Assembly: GCF_001591365.1 (NCBI RefSeq)
Contig: NZ_BCUT01000001.1
Span: forward strand, 2,790,001-2,854,000
Source of the DNA: Variovorax paradoxus NBRC 15149
GTDB lineage: Bacteria > Pseudomonadota > Gammaproteobacteria > Burkholderiales > Burkholderiaceae_C
Direction of reading: 5' to 3'
Length of the DNA: 64,000 bases
Shown here: one piece after another, positions 50,187-58,587 of the stretch
Layout: each line of letters starts with the position of its first letter
Position numbering within the stretch: the stretch's first letter is position 1
The notes under the pieces: generated by a model
What the model was told of the DNA's origin: nothing
What the model saw: the letters and a program-made list of their open reading frames with translations, nothing else
Databases searched by the model: none
Program-made: the position numbers and the translations under genes

Positions 50187-50705
50187 CTAGTGCGCGACGC
50201 GGCCTTCGCGGCTTTCGCAGAGTTCGTCGAGCACCAGCGCGTCGGGCTCGATGCCGGTGCTCCAGTGCACCATCAGCACGATGATCTTGAGCTCGTCGAG
50301 CGCGACCGGATCGCCCGGCGCCGCCATGGCGCGCTCGATGACGATCTCGCGCAGGCCGCAGGACAGCACGTTCGACGATTCGAGAAAGCGGATGAAGCCC
50401 AGGCAGTCGGCGCCCAGATGCTCCTGCTCGGCCTGCGAGTAGACCCGCATGGCGTTGTCCGACTGGGGCAGGGCCGCTTCGGGCGCGCCGCGCAGCGTGA
50501 CCGTGGCCACGGTGTCGTCGCCGGGACTTCGTTCGAGCTGCAGGCCTTGGGTGGCAAGGCTCAGGCCGTCGAGCCAGTGCAGCGCATCGCGGATTTCTTC
50601 GGGCTCGAAGCCGTGGGCGCTGAGCTTGCGGCCCAATTGCTGGGGTTCGGGGCAGGCATCGCCGCGCCAATAGTTTTCGTAGACAAACACGAGCACTTCG
50701 AACAT
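50187..50705 (-). CDS. smg: Smg family protein (DUF494)
   Basis: A 172-residue DUF494 protein. The N-terminus MFEVLVFVYENYWRG and the C-terminal IVLMVHWSTGIEPDALVLDEL are diagnostic. Smg is commonly encoded next to dprA and def-fmt, as here, and its function is unknown. It lies 51 bases downstream of dprA on the same strand and is the last gene of the LysM-dprA-smg group. Confidence 0.92.
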   Translation of the reverse strand: MFEVLVFVYENYWRGDACPEPQQLGRKLSAHGFEPEEIRDALHWLDGLSLATQGLQLERSPGDDTVATVTLRGAPEAALPQSDNAMRVYSQAEQEHLGADCLGFIRFLESSNVLSCGLREIVIERAMAAPGDPVALDELKIIVLMVHWSTGIEPDALVLDELCESREGRVAH

Positions 50706-50756
50706 GGGCCCAATATAGCCGAGGAAACCGTGGAAAAGCGGGCGCGGGCCCGGGCG

Positions 50757-51911
50757 TCAGCCGATGGCCGCTCTCTGGAACAGGCCGCCGGGCAGCCGCG
50801 CGACATGGCCGTCGAGCTCGAGTTCGAGCAGCCGGGCCTGCAGCGCGGCGGCGCTCCAGCCGGTGCGCGCGCCCAGCGCGTCCAGGCTCACGGGATCGAA
50901 ACCGAGCGCGTCCAGCAAGGGCTCTTCGCGCGCGGCGGACACGGCGCCGGCATCGCCGTTCACGGCCGCCGGTGCCGCCGCGCTGCCCGCGTGCAGAAAA
51001 GACGGCAGCTCCTCGAGGATGTCGTTGACCGATTCGACCAGCTTCGCGCCCTGGCGGATCAGCGCATGGCAGCCGCGCGACTGCGGCGAATGGATCGAGC
51101 CCGGAATGGCGAACACTTCCTTGCCCTGCTCCGAGGTGAGCCGCGCGGTGATCAGCGAGCCCGAGGCGAGCGCGGCCTCGACCACCAGCGTGCCGCGCGC
51201 CAGGCCGGCGATGAGGCGGTTGCGCTTGGGAAAGTTCTGCGTGAGCGGCGGCGTGCCGAGCGGCAGCTCGCTCACGATCAGGCCCTGCAGCGTGATGCGG
51301 TGCGCGAGGTCGCGGTGCCGCGCCGGATAGACGCGGTCCAGGCCGGTGCCCACCACGGCCACCGTGGCCAGCCGCGGCATGTCGCCGGCCGCATCGAGTG
51401 CGCCCTGGTGCGCGGCGCCATCGACGCCGAGCGCGAGGCCCGACACCACCGGCAGGCCCGCGTCGCCCAGCGCGCGCGCAAAGGCGCGGGCGTTGGCGGC
51501 GCCCTGCGGCGTGGGATTGCGGCTGCCGACCACCGCAATGCTGTGGCCGAGTTGGGTCAGGTCGAAGTCCGCGGCGCCGAGCACGTAGAGCATCAGCGGC
51601 GGGTCGGCCATCTCGAGCAGCGAGGCGGGGTAGGCGGCATCGCCCAGCGTGACCAGGCGGCGCGCGGCACCGTCATCGTGGCCGGGCTGCAGCCACTGCC
51701 AGGTCTGGTCGACTTGGGCCTGCAGGCCCGGCGGCGGCTGGTGCAGCGCGTCGGCCTGCGCCGCCGACACCACCTGCCGCAGCGCCTCGCCGGTCTGCGC
51801 AAAGACTTTCTCGGGCAGGCCGAAAGCCGCCAGCAGCCGGCGCGCGGCGCCATCGCCGATGCCCGGCGTCAGTGAAAGCCGCAGCCAGCCTGCGAGTTCT
51901 GCTCGGTCCAA
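50757..51911 (-). CDS. dprA: DNA-processing protein DprA
   Basis: A 384-residue DprA/Smf protein, which loads RecA on incoming single-stranded DNA during natural transformation. The Rossmann-like core has SIAVVGSRNPTPQG, SGLALGVDGAAHQGAL, VVGTGLDRVYPARH and NRLIAGLARGTLVVEA, with a C-terminal winged-helix (about residues 315-384). An N-terminal SAM-like part (LRLSLTPGIGDGAARRLL) is also present. It lies 33 bases after the LysM gene stop. Confidence 0.95.
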   Translation of the reverse strand: MDRAELAGWLRLSLTPGIGDGAARRLLAAFGLPEKVFAQTGEALRQVVSAAQADALHQPPPGLQAQVDQTWQWLQPGHDDGAARRLVTLGDAAYPASLLEMADPPLMLYVLGAADFDLTQLGHSIAVVGSRNPTPQGAANARAFARALGDAGLPVVSGLALGVDGAAHQGALDAAGDMPRLATVAVVGTGLDRVYPARHRDLAHRITLQGLIVSELPLGTPPLTQNFPKRNRLIAGLARGTLVVEAALASGSLITARLTSEQGKEVFAIPGSIHSPQSRGCHALIRQGAKLVESVNDILEELPSFLHAGSAAAPAAVNGDAGAVSAAREEPLLDALGFDPVSLDALGARTGWSAAALQARLLELELDGHVARLPGGLFQRAAIG

Positions 51912-51944
51912 ATGAAGCGGAGAAAGAAGAAAGCGGAAAAAGTG

Positions 51945-53162
51945 TCAGGGATTGACGAGGAAGTCGCCCGCCTTCGGAGTGTCGGTGATCTCGAGCACCA
52001 GTGCGTACGAAACCTTTTCGAACGGCCGGAACACCATCAAGAGGCCGATGCGTTCGTTCGGCAGCTTGATGGTTTCCTTGCGCGCGCCGGTGCGGTCGAG
52101 AATGGTCTCGCCGTTCTTCAGGATGGCCAGCACGTGGCCGCTGTCGATGCCGTCGCGGGTGCCCTTGTTGATGGCGACCACCTGGTTCTGCGCCGCGAAC
52201 TGCACCGCGTTGCCATAGACCGAGATGATGCGGCCCTCGACCTGCGAGGAGGGCGCGCGCGGCACATAGCTCAGCAGCTGGCGCGGCGGCTCGGGCAGCA
52301 GGCGGTCGCCGGCGCGGATTTCCTCGCGCGCCGCGATGATGTCGACGCTGGCCGGCACCACGGTGATGACGTCCTTGTCGTCGGTGGTTTCGACCGTGGT
52401 CGATTCGCCGCGCTGGAGCTGCGCCTTGCCCAGGTACTGCGCCTCGTAGCCGAGGATTTCACCGGTTCCCGGGTCCTTGAGAGGCGTGGCGCTGCGGAAC
52501 ACGCGGAAATTCTTCAGCGGGCCCGGCGTTTCGAGCAGCGGCGTCTCGGCATTGCCGCGCGCATAGGCGCGGTCGCCGCGCGACAGCAGGACGCGGCTGT
52601 CGTTGCCGGCAACGATGCGCGGCGCGGCCTGCAGCGTGTCGGCATCGACCACGATCGGCTCGCTCAGGAAGGGCTCGATGATGCTCGGGTTGAGCGTAGG
52701 CAGGGCCATGCCGGCCAGCGAGTCGAAGCGCGTGCGCGGCGACAGCTTGATGGTGCCGCCATCGGCGCTGCCGCCCGCGCCGCGGCGCATGGTCAGGCGC
52801 GCGCGGCCGCCGGTCTTGTCCAGGTAGAGGACCTGGCCGGGGTAGATGCGGTGCGGGTTCGCGATCTCGCTGATGTTCATGCCCCACAGTTCCGGCCAGC
52901 GCCAGGGACGCAGCAGGTACAGGCGCGAGATCGCCCAGAGCGTGTCGCCGGGCTTGACCGTGTATTCGTCGGGCGCATTGGGCGCCAGCTCGCTCAGCGG
53001 AACGCCGTTCTGGGCGGTTTGCTGGGCGGTGGCGCGCTGCTGCGGCGTGACGGGGTAGTTCTGTGCCCAGGCCGCCGTCGTGCCGCCGGTGATCACCGCA
53101 AGGGCAGCCAACGTGGCGAGAAGATGCGGGCGCTGGCGGACAGTGATTCGGAGCTTTTTCAT
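51945..53162 (-). CDS. LysM-domain envelope protein
   Basis: A 405-residue exported protein. The signal peptide is cleaved after AWA (residue 33), and a LysM domain follows at about residues 60-110 (YTVKPGDTLWAISRLYL, NPHRIYPGQVLYLDK). LysM domains bind peptidoglycan; the remaining 290 residues have no further recognised domain. Burkholderiales carry this gene between dprA and def, as here. It is divergent from def, with 160 bases between the starts. Confidence 0.9.
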   Translation of the reverse strand: MKKLRITVRQRPHLLATLAALAVITGGTTAAWAQNYPVTPQQRATAQQTAQNGVPLSELAPNAPDEYTVKPGDTLWAISRLYLLRPWRWPELWGMNISEIANPHRIYPGQVLYLDKTGGRARLTMRRGAGGSADGGTIKLSPRTRFDSLAGMALPTLNPSIIEPFLSEPIVVDADTLQAAPRIVAGNDSRVLLSRGDRAYARGNAETPLLETPGPLKNFRVFRSATPLKDPGTGEILGYEAQYLGKAQLQRGESTTVETTDDKDVITVVPASVDIIAAREEIRAGDRLLPEPPRQLLSYVPRAPSSQVEGRIISVYGNAVQFAAQNQVVAINKGTRDGIDSGHVLAILKNGETILDRTGARKETIKLPNERIGLLMVFRPFEKVSYALVLEITDTPKAGDFLVNP

Positions 53163-53322
53163 GTCTGGATGGGTGAGCGCGCCGCGTATCGGCGCACATA
53201 CGAATCTCACAATTTGCTACGAATTCTGCGCCCGAAGCCCTTGGGAGGGCAACGTTTTCAGGCGATCCGGAGTCGCCGCGTCGCGGAATTGGCGAAAATA
53301 GCCACAACTTTCCCCCTGTTTC

Positions 53323-53844
53323 ATGGCCAAACGAATCATTCTGAGTTACCCGGACAAGCGCCTGCACACGGTTGCCAAGCCCGTGCAGGGCGTCGACGCG
53401 CGCATCAAGGCCCTGGTGGCCGACATGCTCGAGACCATGTACGACGCCAGCGGCATCGGCCTGGCCGCGACCCAGGTCGACGTGCACGAGCGGCTGGTGG
53501 TCATCGACGTGTCCGAGGAGCGCAACGAGCCGCTGGTGCTCATCAACCCCGAAATTATCTGGGCAAGCGACGAAAAGGTGTTGAACGAGGAGGGCTGCCT
53601 CTCGGTGCCGGGCATCTACGACGGCGTCATGCGTTCCACCTCGGTCAAGGTCCAGGCGCTGGACGAGAACGGCGAGCTGCGCACGATCGAGGCCGAAGGC
53701 CTCCTGGCCGTGTGCATCCAGCACGAGCTCGACCACCTGCTGGGCAAGGTGTTCGTCGAATACCTGTCGCCGCTCAAGCGCAACCGCATCAAGAGCAAGC
53801 TGCTCAAGCAGCAGCGCGAAGAGGCCAAAGAGGGCCGGGCGTGA
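53323..53844 (+). CDS. def: Peptide deformylase
   Basis: A 173-residue metalloenzyme that removes the formyl group from new proteins. The three motifs are GIGLAATQ (residues 44-51), EGCLSVPG with the metal ligand Cys92, and QHELDH with His134 and His138 as ligands and Glu135 catalytic. The ATG gives the usual [11 protein letters not shown] start. Its TGA overlaps the GTG of the following lipoprotein gene as GTGA. Confidence 0.96.
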   Translation: MAKRIILSYPDKRLHTVAKPVQGVDARIKALVADMLETMYDASGIGLAATQVDVHERLVVIDVSEERNEPLVLINPEIIWASDEKVLNEEGCLSVPGIYDGVMRSTSVKVQALDENGELRTIEAEGLLAVCIQHELDHLLGKVFVEYLSPLKRNRIKSKLLKQQREEAKEGRA

Positions 53845-54341
53845 CAGCTTCCCTGCGGCCCTGGGCGCTCGGCCTTGCCGCAGCGGGGCTCGTGCTCGCG
53901 GGCTGCGTGAGCGAACCCACGCGCATCGCCCCCGGCACCACCGCCGCCGAAACCCTGCAGCGCCTGGGTGCGCCCACGGGCCGCTATCCGCTCAACGGCG
54001 GCGGCGAGCGCCTGCAGTATTCGCGCATGCCGGCGGGCTTCGAGGTGGTCGACATCGACGTCGACGCCTCCGGCAAGGTCGTCTCCGTGACCCAGGTGCT
54101 CAGCGAGGCGCGCTTCGGCCACGACATCAAGGTCGGCCAGTGGCGCCAGAACGACGTGCTCGCCTTCTACGGCCGGCCCTATGAAACCAGCCGCGTCAGC
54201 TCCTTCGACGGCGTGGTCTGGACCTGGCGCTACAAGGCCGTGAACGAGCGCCGCATGCTCTATATCTACATCGATCCCACCGGCGTGGTCCGCCGCTATC
54301 ACACGGGGGACGACCTCGAACTCGATCGGATCCGCGATTGA
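53841..54341 (+). CDS. BamE-like outer-membrane lipoprotein
   Basis: A 166-residue lipoprotein: signal peptide with lipobox (LVLAGC, Cys22), then two repeats of a small alpha-beta fold resembling BamE/SmpA ([35 protein letters not shown]). The start is GTG overlapping the def stop, and TGA in turn overlaps the TTG of fmt. In Burkholderiales a lipoprotein of this kind often sits between def and fmt; its role is not known, so BamE itself should not be assumed. Confidence 0.8.
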   Translation: MTASLRPWALGLAAAGLVLAGCVSEPTRIAPGTTAAETLQRLGAPTGRYPLNGGGERLQYSRMPAGFEVVDIDVDASGKVVSVTQVLSEARFGHDIKVGQWRQNDVLAFYGRPYETSRVSSFDGVVWTWRYKAVNERRMLYIYIDPTGVVRRYHTGDDLELDRIRD

Positions 54342-55294
54342 CCCCGCTGAAAGTCGTTTTTGCGGGCACGCCCGAGTTCGCGCGCGCCGCGCTCGAAGCC
54401 ATTGCCGCCGCCGGCCATGAGATCGCGCTGGTGCTGAGCCAGCCCGACCGGCCCGCGGGCCGCGGCATGAAGCTGCAGGCCTCGCCCGTCAAGCAATGCG
54501 CCGTTGCCCACGGCTGGCCGGTGGCGCAGCCGCGCAGCCTGCGGCTGGACGGCAAGTACCCGCAAGACGCCGCGGCCGCGCGCGAGGCCCTGCTGGCGGC
54601 CCGGCCCGACGTGATGGTGGTGGCGGCCTACGGCCTCATCCTGCCGCAATGGGTGCTCGACCTGCCGGTGCACGGCTGCCTCAACATCCACGCCAGCCTG
54701 CTGCCGCGCTGGCGCGGCGCGGCGCCGATCCACCGCGCCATCGAGGCCGGCGACGCGCAGACCGGCATCACCATCATGCAGATGGACGCCGGCCTGGACA
54801 CCGGCGACATGCTGCTGCGCGAAGCCGTCGACATCGGCAGCGACACCACCGCGCGGCTGCACGACCGGCTGGCCGAGCTGGGCGGCCGCCTGATCGTCCA
54901 GGCGCTGGCCGACATCGGCCACCTTGTACGCACGCCGCAGCCGGCCGAAGGCGTCACCTACGCCAGCAAGGTCGAGAAGCAAGAAGCCCAGATCGACTGG
55001 AACCAGCCCGCCGACGCCATCGTGCGGCGCATCCGGGCCTTCGACCCGTTTCCGGGCGCCAACAGCGTGCTCGACGGCGAGACCATCAAGCTCTGGGCCG
55101 CGCATGCGGTGCTGCCGGCCGAGGTTTCGGCCGCGCCCGGCACCCTGCTGGCCGTGAGCGACACCGGCGTGGCGGTGGCGGCGGCCGGCTCGGTGGTGAT
55201 GGCCACCGAACTGCAGCGGCCCGGCGGCAAGCGCCTGGCCGTGGCCGACTTCCTGCGCGGCTTCGACCTGAAGCCCGGGCAGCGGTTCGGCTGA
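54338..55294 (+). CDS. fmt: Methionyl-tRNA formyltransferase
   Basis: A 318-residue enzyme that formylates initiator Met-tRNA with 10-formyltetrahydrofolate. The N-terminal domain starts [16 protein letters not shown] and holds the active-site stretch [20 protein letters not shown] with the HxSLLP motif, then [17 protein letters not shown]. The C-terminal tRNA-binding domain is [14 protein letters not shown] onward. The start is TTG, overlapping the preceding stop as TTGA; no better start exists before the conserved first strand. Confidence 0.95.
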   Translation: MTPLKVVFAGTPEFARAALEAIAAAGHEIALVLSQPDRPAGRGMKLQASPVKQCAVAHGWPVAQPRSLRLDGKYPQDAAAAREALLAARPDVMVVAAYGLILPQWVLDLPVHGCLNIHASLLPRWRGAAPIHRAIEAGDAQTGITIMQMDAGLDTGDMLLREAVDIGSDTTARLHDRLAELGGRLIVQALADIGHLVRTPQPAEGVTYASKVEKQEAQIDWNQPADAIVRRIRAFDPFPGANSVLDGETIKLWAAHAVLPAEVSAAPGTLLAVSDTGVAVAAAGSVVMATELQRPGGKRLAVADFLRGFDLKPGQRFG

Positions 55295-56034
55295 TGTTCC
55301 TCTCCGCAGCCATTCGCCGCCGGCCCGAATTCCGCGCCGGCATCCGCGACATGTCCTCGGCCGCGCTGGGCATCGGCGCCTGGGGCCTCATGACCGGCGT
55401 GGCCATGGTCAAGTCGGACATGAGCGTGCTGGAGTCGGTGGCCATGACGCTGCTGGTCTACGCCGGCAGCTCCCAACTCGCGGCCATTCCGCTGCTGTTC
55501 GCGGGCGCGCCGGCCTGGGTGATCCTGGCCACGGGCTTTTGCGTCAACCTGCGCTTCGTGGTCTTCAGCCTGCACCTGCGGCCCTACCTCATGCACATGC
55601 CGCGCTGGCGCCGCATGACGCACGGCTACCTCACGGCCGACCTGAGCTATGCGCTCTTCACCCGGCAGTACGCCGCGCCGCCGGCCACCGCTGCCGAGCA
55701 GCAGTCGCAGGAGGCCTACCTCACGGGCAACTACTTCGTGACCTGGTGCTCCTGGATGGGCATGAGCCTTCTGGGCATTGCGCTGGCCAACTTCATTCCG
55801 CAGAGCTGGGGCCTGGGCTTTGCCGGCGTGCTGAGCCTGGTGGCAATCGTCTGCTCGATGGCCACCACCCGGCTGCGCGTGCTGGCCGCGCTGGCCGCGA
55901 GCGCCACCGCGGTGGCCGCCTATGCCCTGCCGCTCAAGCTCAACATCGTGGTGGCCATCGGCGCCGCGGTGCTGCTGTGCTTCTGGCTCGAGAAGCGGTT
56001 CGGGCTCGACCCCGACGCGGAGGACGACAAGTGA
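55294..56034 (+). CDS. azlC: AzlC-family branched-chain amino-acid exporter subunit
   Basis: A 246-residue membrane protein of the AzlC family, the large subunit of an AzlCD-type exporter of branched-chain amino acids. Marks are a first segment PEFRAGIRDMSSAALGIGAWG, then MTLLVYAGSSQLAAIPLLFA, and CVNLRFVVFSLHLRPYL. The ATG shares one base with the fmt TGA (TGATG). It is coupled to azlD by GTGA at the 3' end. Confidence 0.9.
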   Translation: MFLSAAIRRRPEFRAGIRDMSSAALGIGAWGLMTGVAMVKSDMSVLESVAMTLLVYAGSSQLAAIPLLFAGAPAWVILATGFCVNLRFVVFSLHLRPYLMHMPRWRRMTHGYLTADLSYALFTRQYAAPPATAAEQQSQEAYLTGNYFVTWCSWMGMSLLGIALANFIPQSWGLGFAGVLSLVAIVCSMATTRLRVLAALAASATAVAAYALPLKLNIVVAIGAAVLLCFWLEKRFGLDPDAEDDK

Positions 56035-56366
56035 GGGGCACCGACCTGTGGACGATGGGCGTGATCGTCGGGCTGGCCGCGGTCACGGTGCTCACGCGCT
56101 GCTTCTTCTTCATCCTCGACCGGCCCTGGGGCCTGCCCGAGTGGGCGCACCGCGCGCTGCACTACGCGCCGGCCGCCGCGCTGGCCGGCGTGATCGCGCC
56201 CGAGATCGTGATGACCCAGGGCCACCTGATCACCACGCTGCACGACGCCCGCCTGTATGCGGCCGTGGTCGGCGCCGCTTACTACTACTGGCGGCGCGGC
56301 GTGCTCGGCACGATGCTCGCGGGCATGGCGGTGTACCTGCCGCTGCACCTGGGCCTGGGCTGGTAG
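56031..56366 (+). CDS. azlD: AzlD-family exporter subunit
   Basis: A 111-residue membrane protein with three to four helices, the small partner of AzlC. Recognisable are AVTVLTRCFFFILD, HYAPAAALAGVIAPEI and GAAYYYWRRGVLGTMLAGM. The start GTG overlaps the azlC stop as GTGA; an ATG at 56055 would cut eight residues. It is the last gene of a five-gene overlapping run from def. Confidence 0.88.
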   Translation: MRGTDLWTMGVIVGLAAVTVLTRCFFFILDRPWGLPEWAHRALHYAPAAALAGVIAPEIVMTQGHLITTLHDARLYAAVVGAAYYYWRRGVLGTMLAGMAVYLPLHLGLGW

Positions 56367-56379
56367 GCCGCGCTTCCCT

Positions 56380-57354
56380 TCAGTCCAGCTTCACGCCGGC
56401 GGCCGCGATGATCCTGCCCCAGCGCTCGCTCTCGGCCCGCGAGAGCTTGTAGAACTCCTGCGGCGTGCCCGGCAGCGCCTCGAAGCCGAACTTCGAGAAC
56501 AGCTCCACCACCTTCGGTGCCTTCATCGCCTTGTGCAACTCGTTGTTGATGCGCGCCACCGCCTCGGGCGGCATGCCGGCCGGGCCGATCAGGCCGTGGA
56601 AGGCGTAGGCATTGACGTCGCTGAAGCCAGCCTCGACGAAGGTGGGCACCTCGGGCAGTGCGCCCGCGCGCTGCGGCAGCGCAATCGCCAGCACCCGCAC
56701 CTTGCCCGCCTTGATGATCGGCAGGCCCGAGGCCAGGTCGAGCATCATCGTGGGCACCTGGCCGCCCATCACGTCGGTCATGGCGGGCGCGGCGCCCTTG
56801 TAGGGCACATGCGTGATGCTGAGCCCGGCCTTCTGCTTGAAGAGCTCCATTGCCATATGGTGCGGCGAGCCGTTGCCCGGCGAGGCATAGCTCACCTTCT
56901 CGGGGTTGGCCTTCACGTAGCGCGCGAACTCGGCCACGTTCTTCGCGGGGAAGTCCGGGTGCACCACCAGCGCCACCGGAAAGCGGCCAATGGCGCCGAT
57001 GTAGCTGAAGTCGCTCGCGGGCTTGTAGGGCAGCTTGGCGAACATGTGTTCGTTGAAGAGCAGCGCCGCGTTCTCGGCCTGCATGATGGTGTAGCCGTCG
57101 GGCTTGGCCTGCATCAGCACCGAGACGCCGATGTTGGTCGAGGCGCCGGGGCGGTTGTCGATGATCAGCGGCTGGCCCAGCGACGGCTGCATCGCCTCGG
57201 CCAGCGAGCGCGCGAGGTTGTCGGTGCCGCCGCCGGCCACGTAGGGCACGATCCATCTGACGGGCTGGCTCGGGTAGGCGGCAGGCTGCTGCGCCGATGC
57301 GAAAGGGCTGGCCAGCGCGAGGGCCGCGGCCATGAGGGGAATCAGTCGCTTCAT
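56380..57354 (-). CDS. Bug-type tripartite tricarboxylate receptor protein
   Basis: A 324-residue periplasmic TctC/Bug receptor. A signal peptide ends at ASA (residue 21), and the mature protein begins QQPAAYPSQPVRWIVPYVAG, as in other Bug proteins, with GGGTDNLARSLAEAM, NRPGASTNIGV and HVPYKGAAPAMTDVMGGQV. It binds an organic acid or aromatic ligand; the TctAB membrane part is absent here. It lies 40 bases after the metallo-hydrolase gene on the same strand and probably closes the monooxygenase operon. Confidence 0.93.
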   Translation of the reverse strand: MKRLIPLMAAALALASPFASAQQPAAYPSQPVRWIVPYVAGGGTDNLARSLAEAMQPSLGQPLIIDNRPGASTNIGVSVLMQAKPDGYTIMQAENAALLFNEHMFAKLPYKPASDFSYIGAIGRFPVALVVHPDFPAKNVAEFARYVKANPEKVSYASPGNGSPHHMAMELFKQKAGLSITHVPYKGAAPAMTDVMGGQVPTMMLDLASGLPIIKAGKVRVLAIALPQRAGALPEVPTFVEAGFSDVNAYAFHGLIGPAGMPPEAVARINNELHKAMKAPKVVELFSKFGFEALPGTPQEFYKLSRAESERWGRIIAAAGVKLD

Positions 57355-57394
57355 CGTTTCTTGTCTCCGTTGCTTGTCTTGGAATCTGTTCAGC

Positions 57395-58384
57395 TCATTC
57401 GCCGCGCAGCGTCTGCCACAGTTCGCGGTCGCGCTCCGCGGTCCACACCACGGGGTGTTCGATGCCGCGCAGTTCGTCGTACGCGCGCGAGACGTCGAAG
57501 GGCAGCACGTGCTGGAACACGGGCCAGCTGCCGAAACGCGGCGCCATGGCCGCTTCGGCGCGTGCGAAGCAGCCCTTGAGCGTTTCGCCCGCGGCCATGC
57601 CGGCCTTCACGCTGTCGAGCAAGGCCTGGAGAAAAGCCTGGGTGAACCCGATCGCCTCGGCGCATTCGGCCTCGCCCCGCAGCACGGCGCCGCGGCCCGG
57701 CACCAGCACGCGCGGCTTCAGGGCCCGCACCGCATCGAGCGTGCCGGCCCAGTCGCCGATGTAGGCGTCGCCGGCGTAGACGCCGCAGCGGTTCTCGACC
57801 ACGTCGCCCGAGAACAGCACGCCGCAGTCGGGCAGCCACGCGACCGTGTCGCCGCTCGAATGGCCGCGGCCCAGCGCCATCAGGCGAAGCTCGCGGCCTT
57901 GGCCGCGGCCGGGGCCGGGGCCGGGGCCGAGCCACAGGCTCATCTCGCGCTCGAAGCTCTGCGTCGGAAAGGTCAGGCCCGGAATTTCTTCCACGCCCGC
58001 GAAGAGGCGCGGGAAGCGGCCGACCTCGGAATCGAAATCGGCCTGGCCGCGCGTGCGGATCCAGTCGAGCGTGCCGTTGCTCGCGATGATGGCCTCGACC
58101 TCGCCGAAAGCGCTCGCGCCCATCACGCGCACCGCGTGGTAGTGCGTGAGCACGATGGTCTTGATTGGTTTGTCGGTCACCGTGCGGATGGCTGCGAGAA
58201 AGTCGCGCGCCATGCGCGGTGTGGGGCGCGTGTCGATCAGCACCACCTGGTCGTCGCCGACGACGAAGCCGCAGTTGGGATCGAAGTCGCTGATGTAGCC
58301 GTACACGTTGGGTGCGAGTTCGCGCAGCTGCAGCTTCTGCTCGCGCGTGTCGGAGGCCGAGGCGAAGGAGACGTGGGCGGTCAT
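57395..58384 (-). CDS. Metallo-beta-lactamase-fold hydrolase with altered metal motif
   Basis: A 329-residue MBL-fold protein. The first motif is THYHAVRVMGAS, where the canonical HxHxDH would need Asp and His in place of Val and Arg, so the second metal site is changed. A later His (GRGHSSGDTVAW) and Asp (LFSGDVVEN) are kept. A glycine-proline stretch encoded by hexanucleotide repeats (57901-57930) is inserted just before the GRGHSSGD block. The start overlaps the DUF2783 stop as ATGA. The function is likely a hydrolase or lactonase for the monooxygenase product; inference only. Confidence 0.82.
   Translation of the reverse strand: MTAHVSFASASDTREQKLQLRELAPNVYGYISDFDPNCGFVVGDDQVVLIDTRPTPRMARDFLAAIRTVTDKPIKTIVLTHYHAVRVMGASAFGEVEAIIASNGTLDWIRTRGQADFDSEVGRFPRLFAGVEEIPGLTFPTQSFEREMSLWLGPGPGPGRGQGRELRLMALGRGHSSGDTVAWLPDCGVLFSGDVVENRCGVYAGDAYIGDWAGTLDAVRALKPRVLVPGRGAVLRGEAECAEAIGFTQAFLQALLDSVKAGMAAGETLKGCFARAEAAMAPRFGSWPVFQHVLPFDVSRAYDELRGIEHPVVWTAERDRELWQTLRGE
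57901..57930 (-). repeat. Tandem GGCCGG hexamer repeat inside the metallo-hydrolase gene
   Basis: Five near-perfect units (ggccgc, three ggccgg, ggccga) encode a Gly-Pro run, LGPGPGPGRGQG. A six-base unit keeps frame if the number of units changes, so length variation between strains would alter only the loop. Confidence 0.7.
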
Positions 58385-58587
58385 GGGGTTTCCGGAGTTG
58401 TCGTGGGGTCTTCGGCCGCGGCGCGGATGCAGGCGAGCAGCACGGCTTGGTCGCCGCACTGGTTGGCCAGCAGCAGCACGAGGCGGGCGTTGAGGTCGGC
58501 GCTCTGCGCTTCGCCGAGGCCCTCGTGCGCGGCGAGCAGCGCGGCATAGAAGCCGTCGGGGTCGGGGATGCGGGGCTCGGTGATCAT
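58381..58587 (-). CDS. DUF2783 domain small protein
   Basis: A 68-residue protein (MITEPRIPDPDGFYAALLAA, HEGLGEAQSADLNARLVLLL, NQCGDQAVLLACI) of the DUF2783 family, function unknown. Both its start and stop codons overlap the neighbouring genes as ATGA, so all three are coupled. DUF2783 genes are regularly found between an FAD monooxygenase and an MBL hydrolase, so it may be an accessory subunit or chaperone of the monooxygenase; inference. Confidence 0.85.
   Translation of the reverse strand: MITEPRIPDPDGFYAALLAAHEGLGEAQSADLNARLVLLLANQCGDQAVLLACIRAAAEDPTTTPETP

Noticed and set aside
50179..50190. Palindrome CTAGCCGGCTAG at the convergent stops of the DUF1631 gene and smg
   Set aside because: A 12-base dyad arises from the two facing TAG codons and is too short, with no T-run, to call a terminator.
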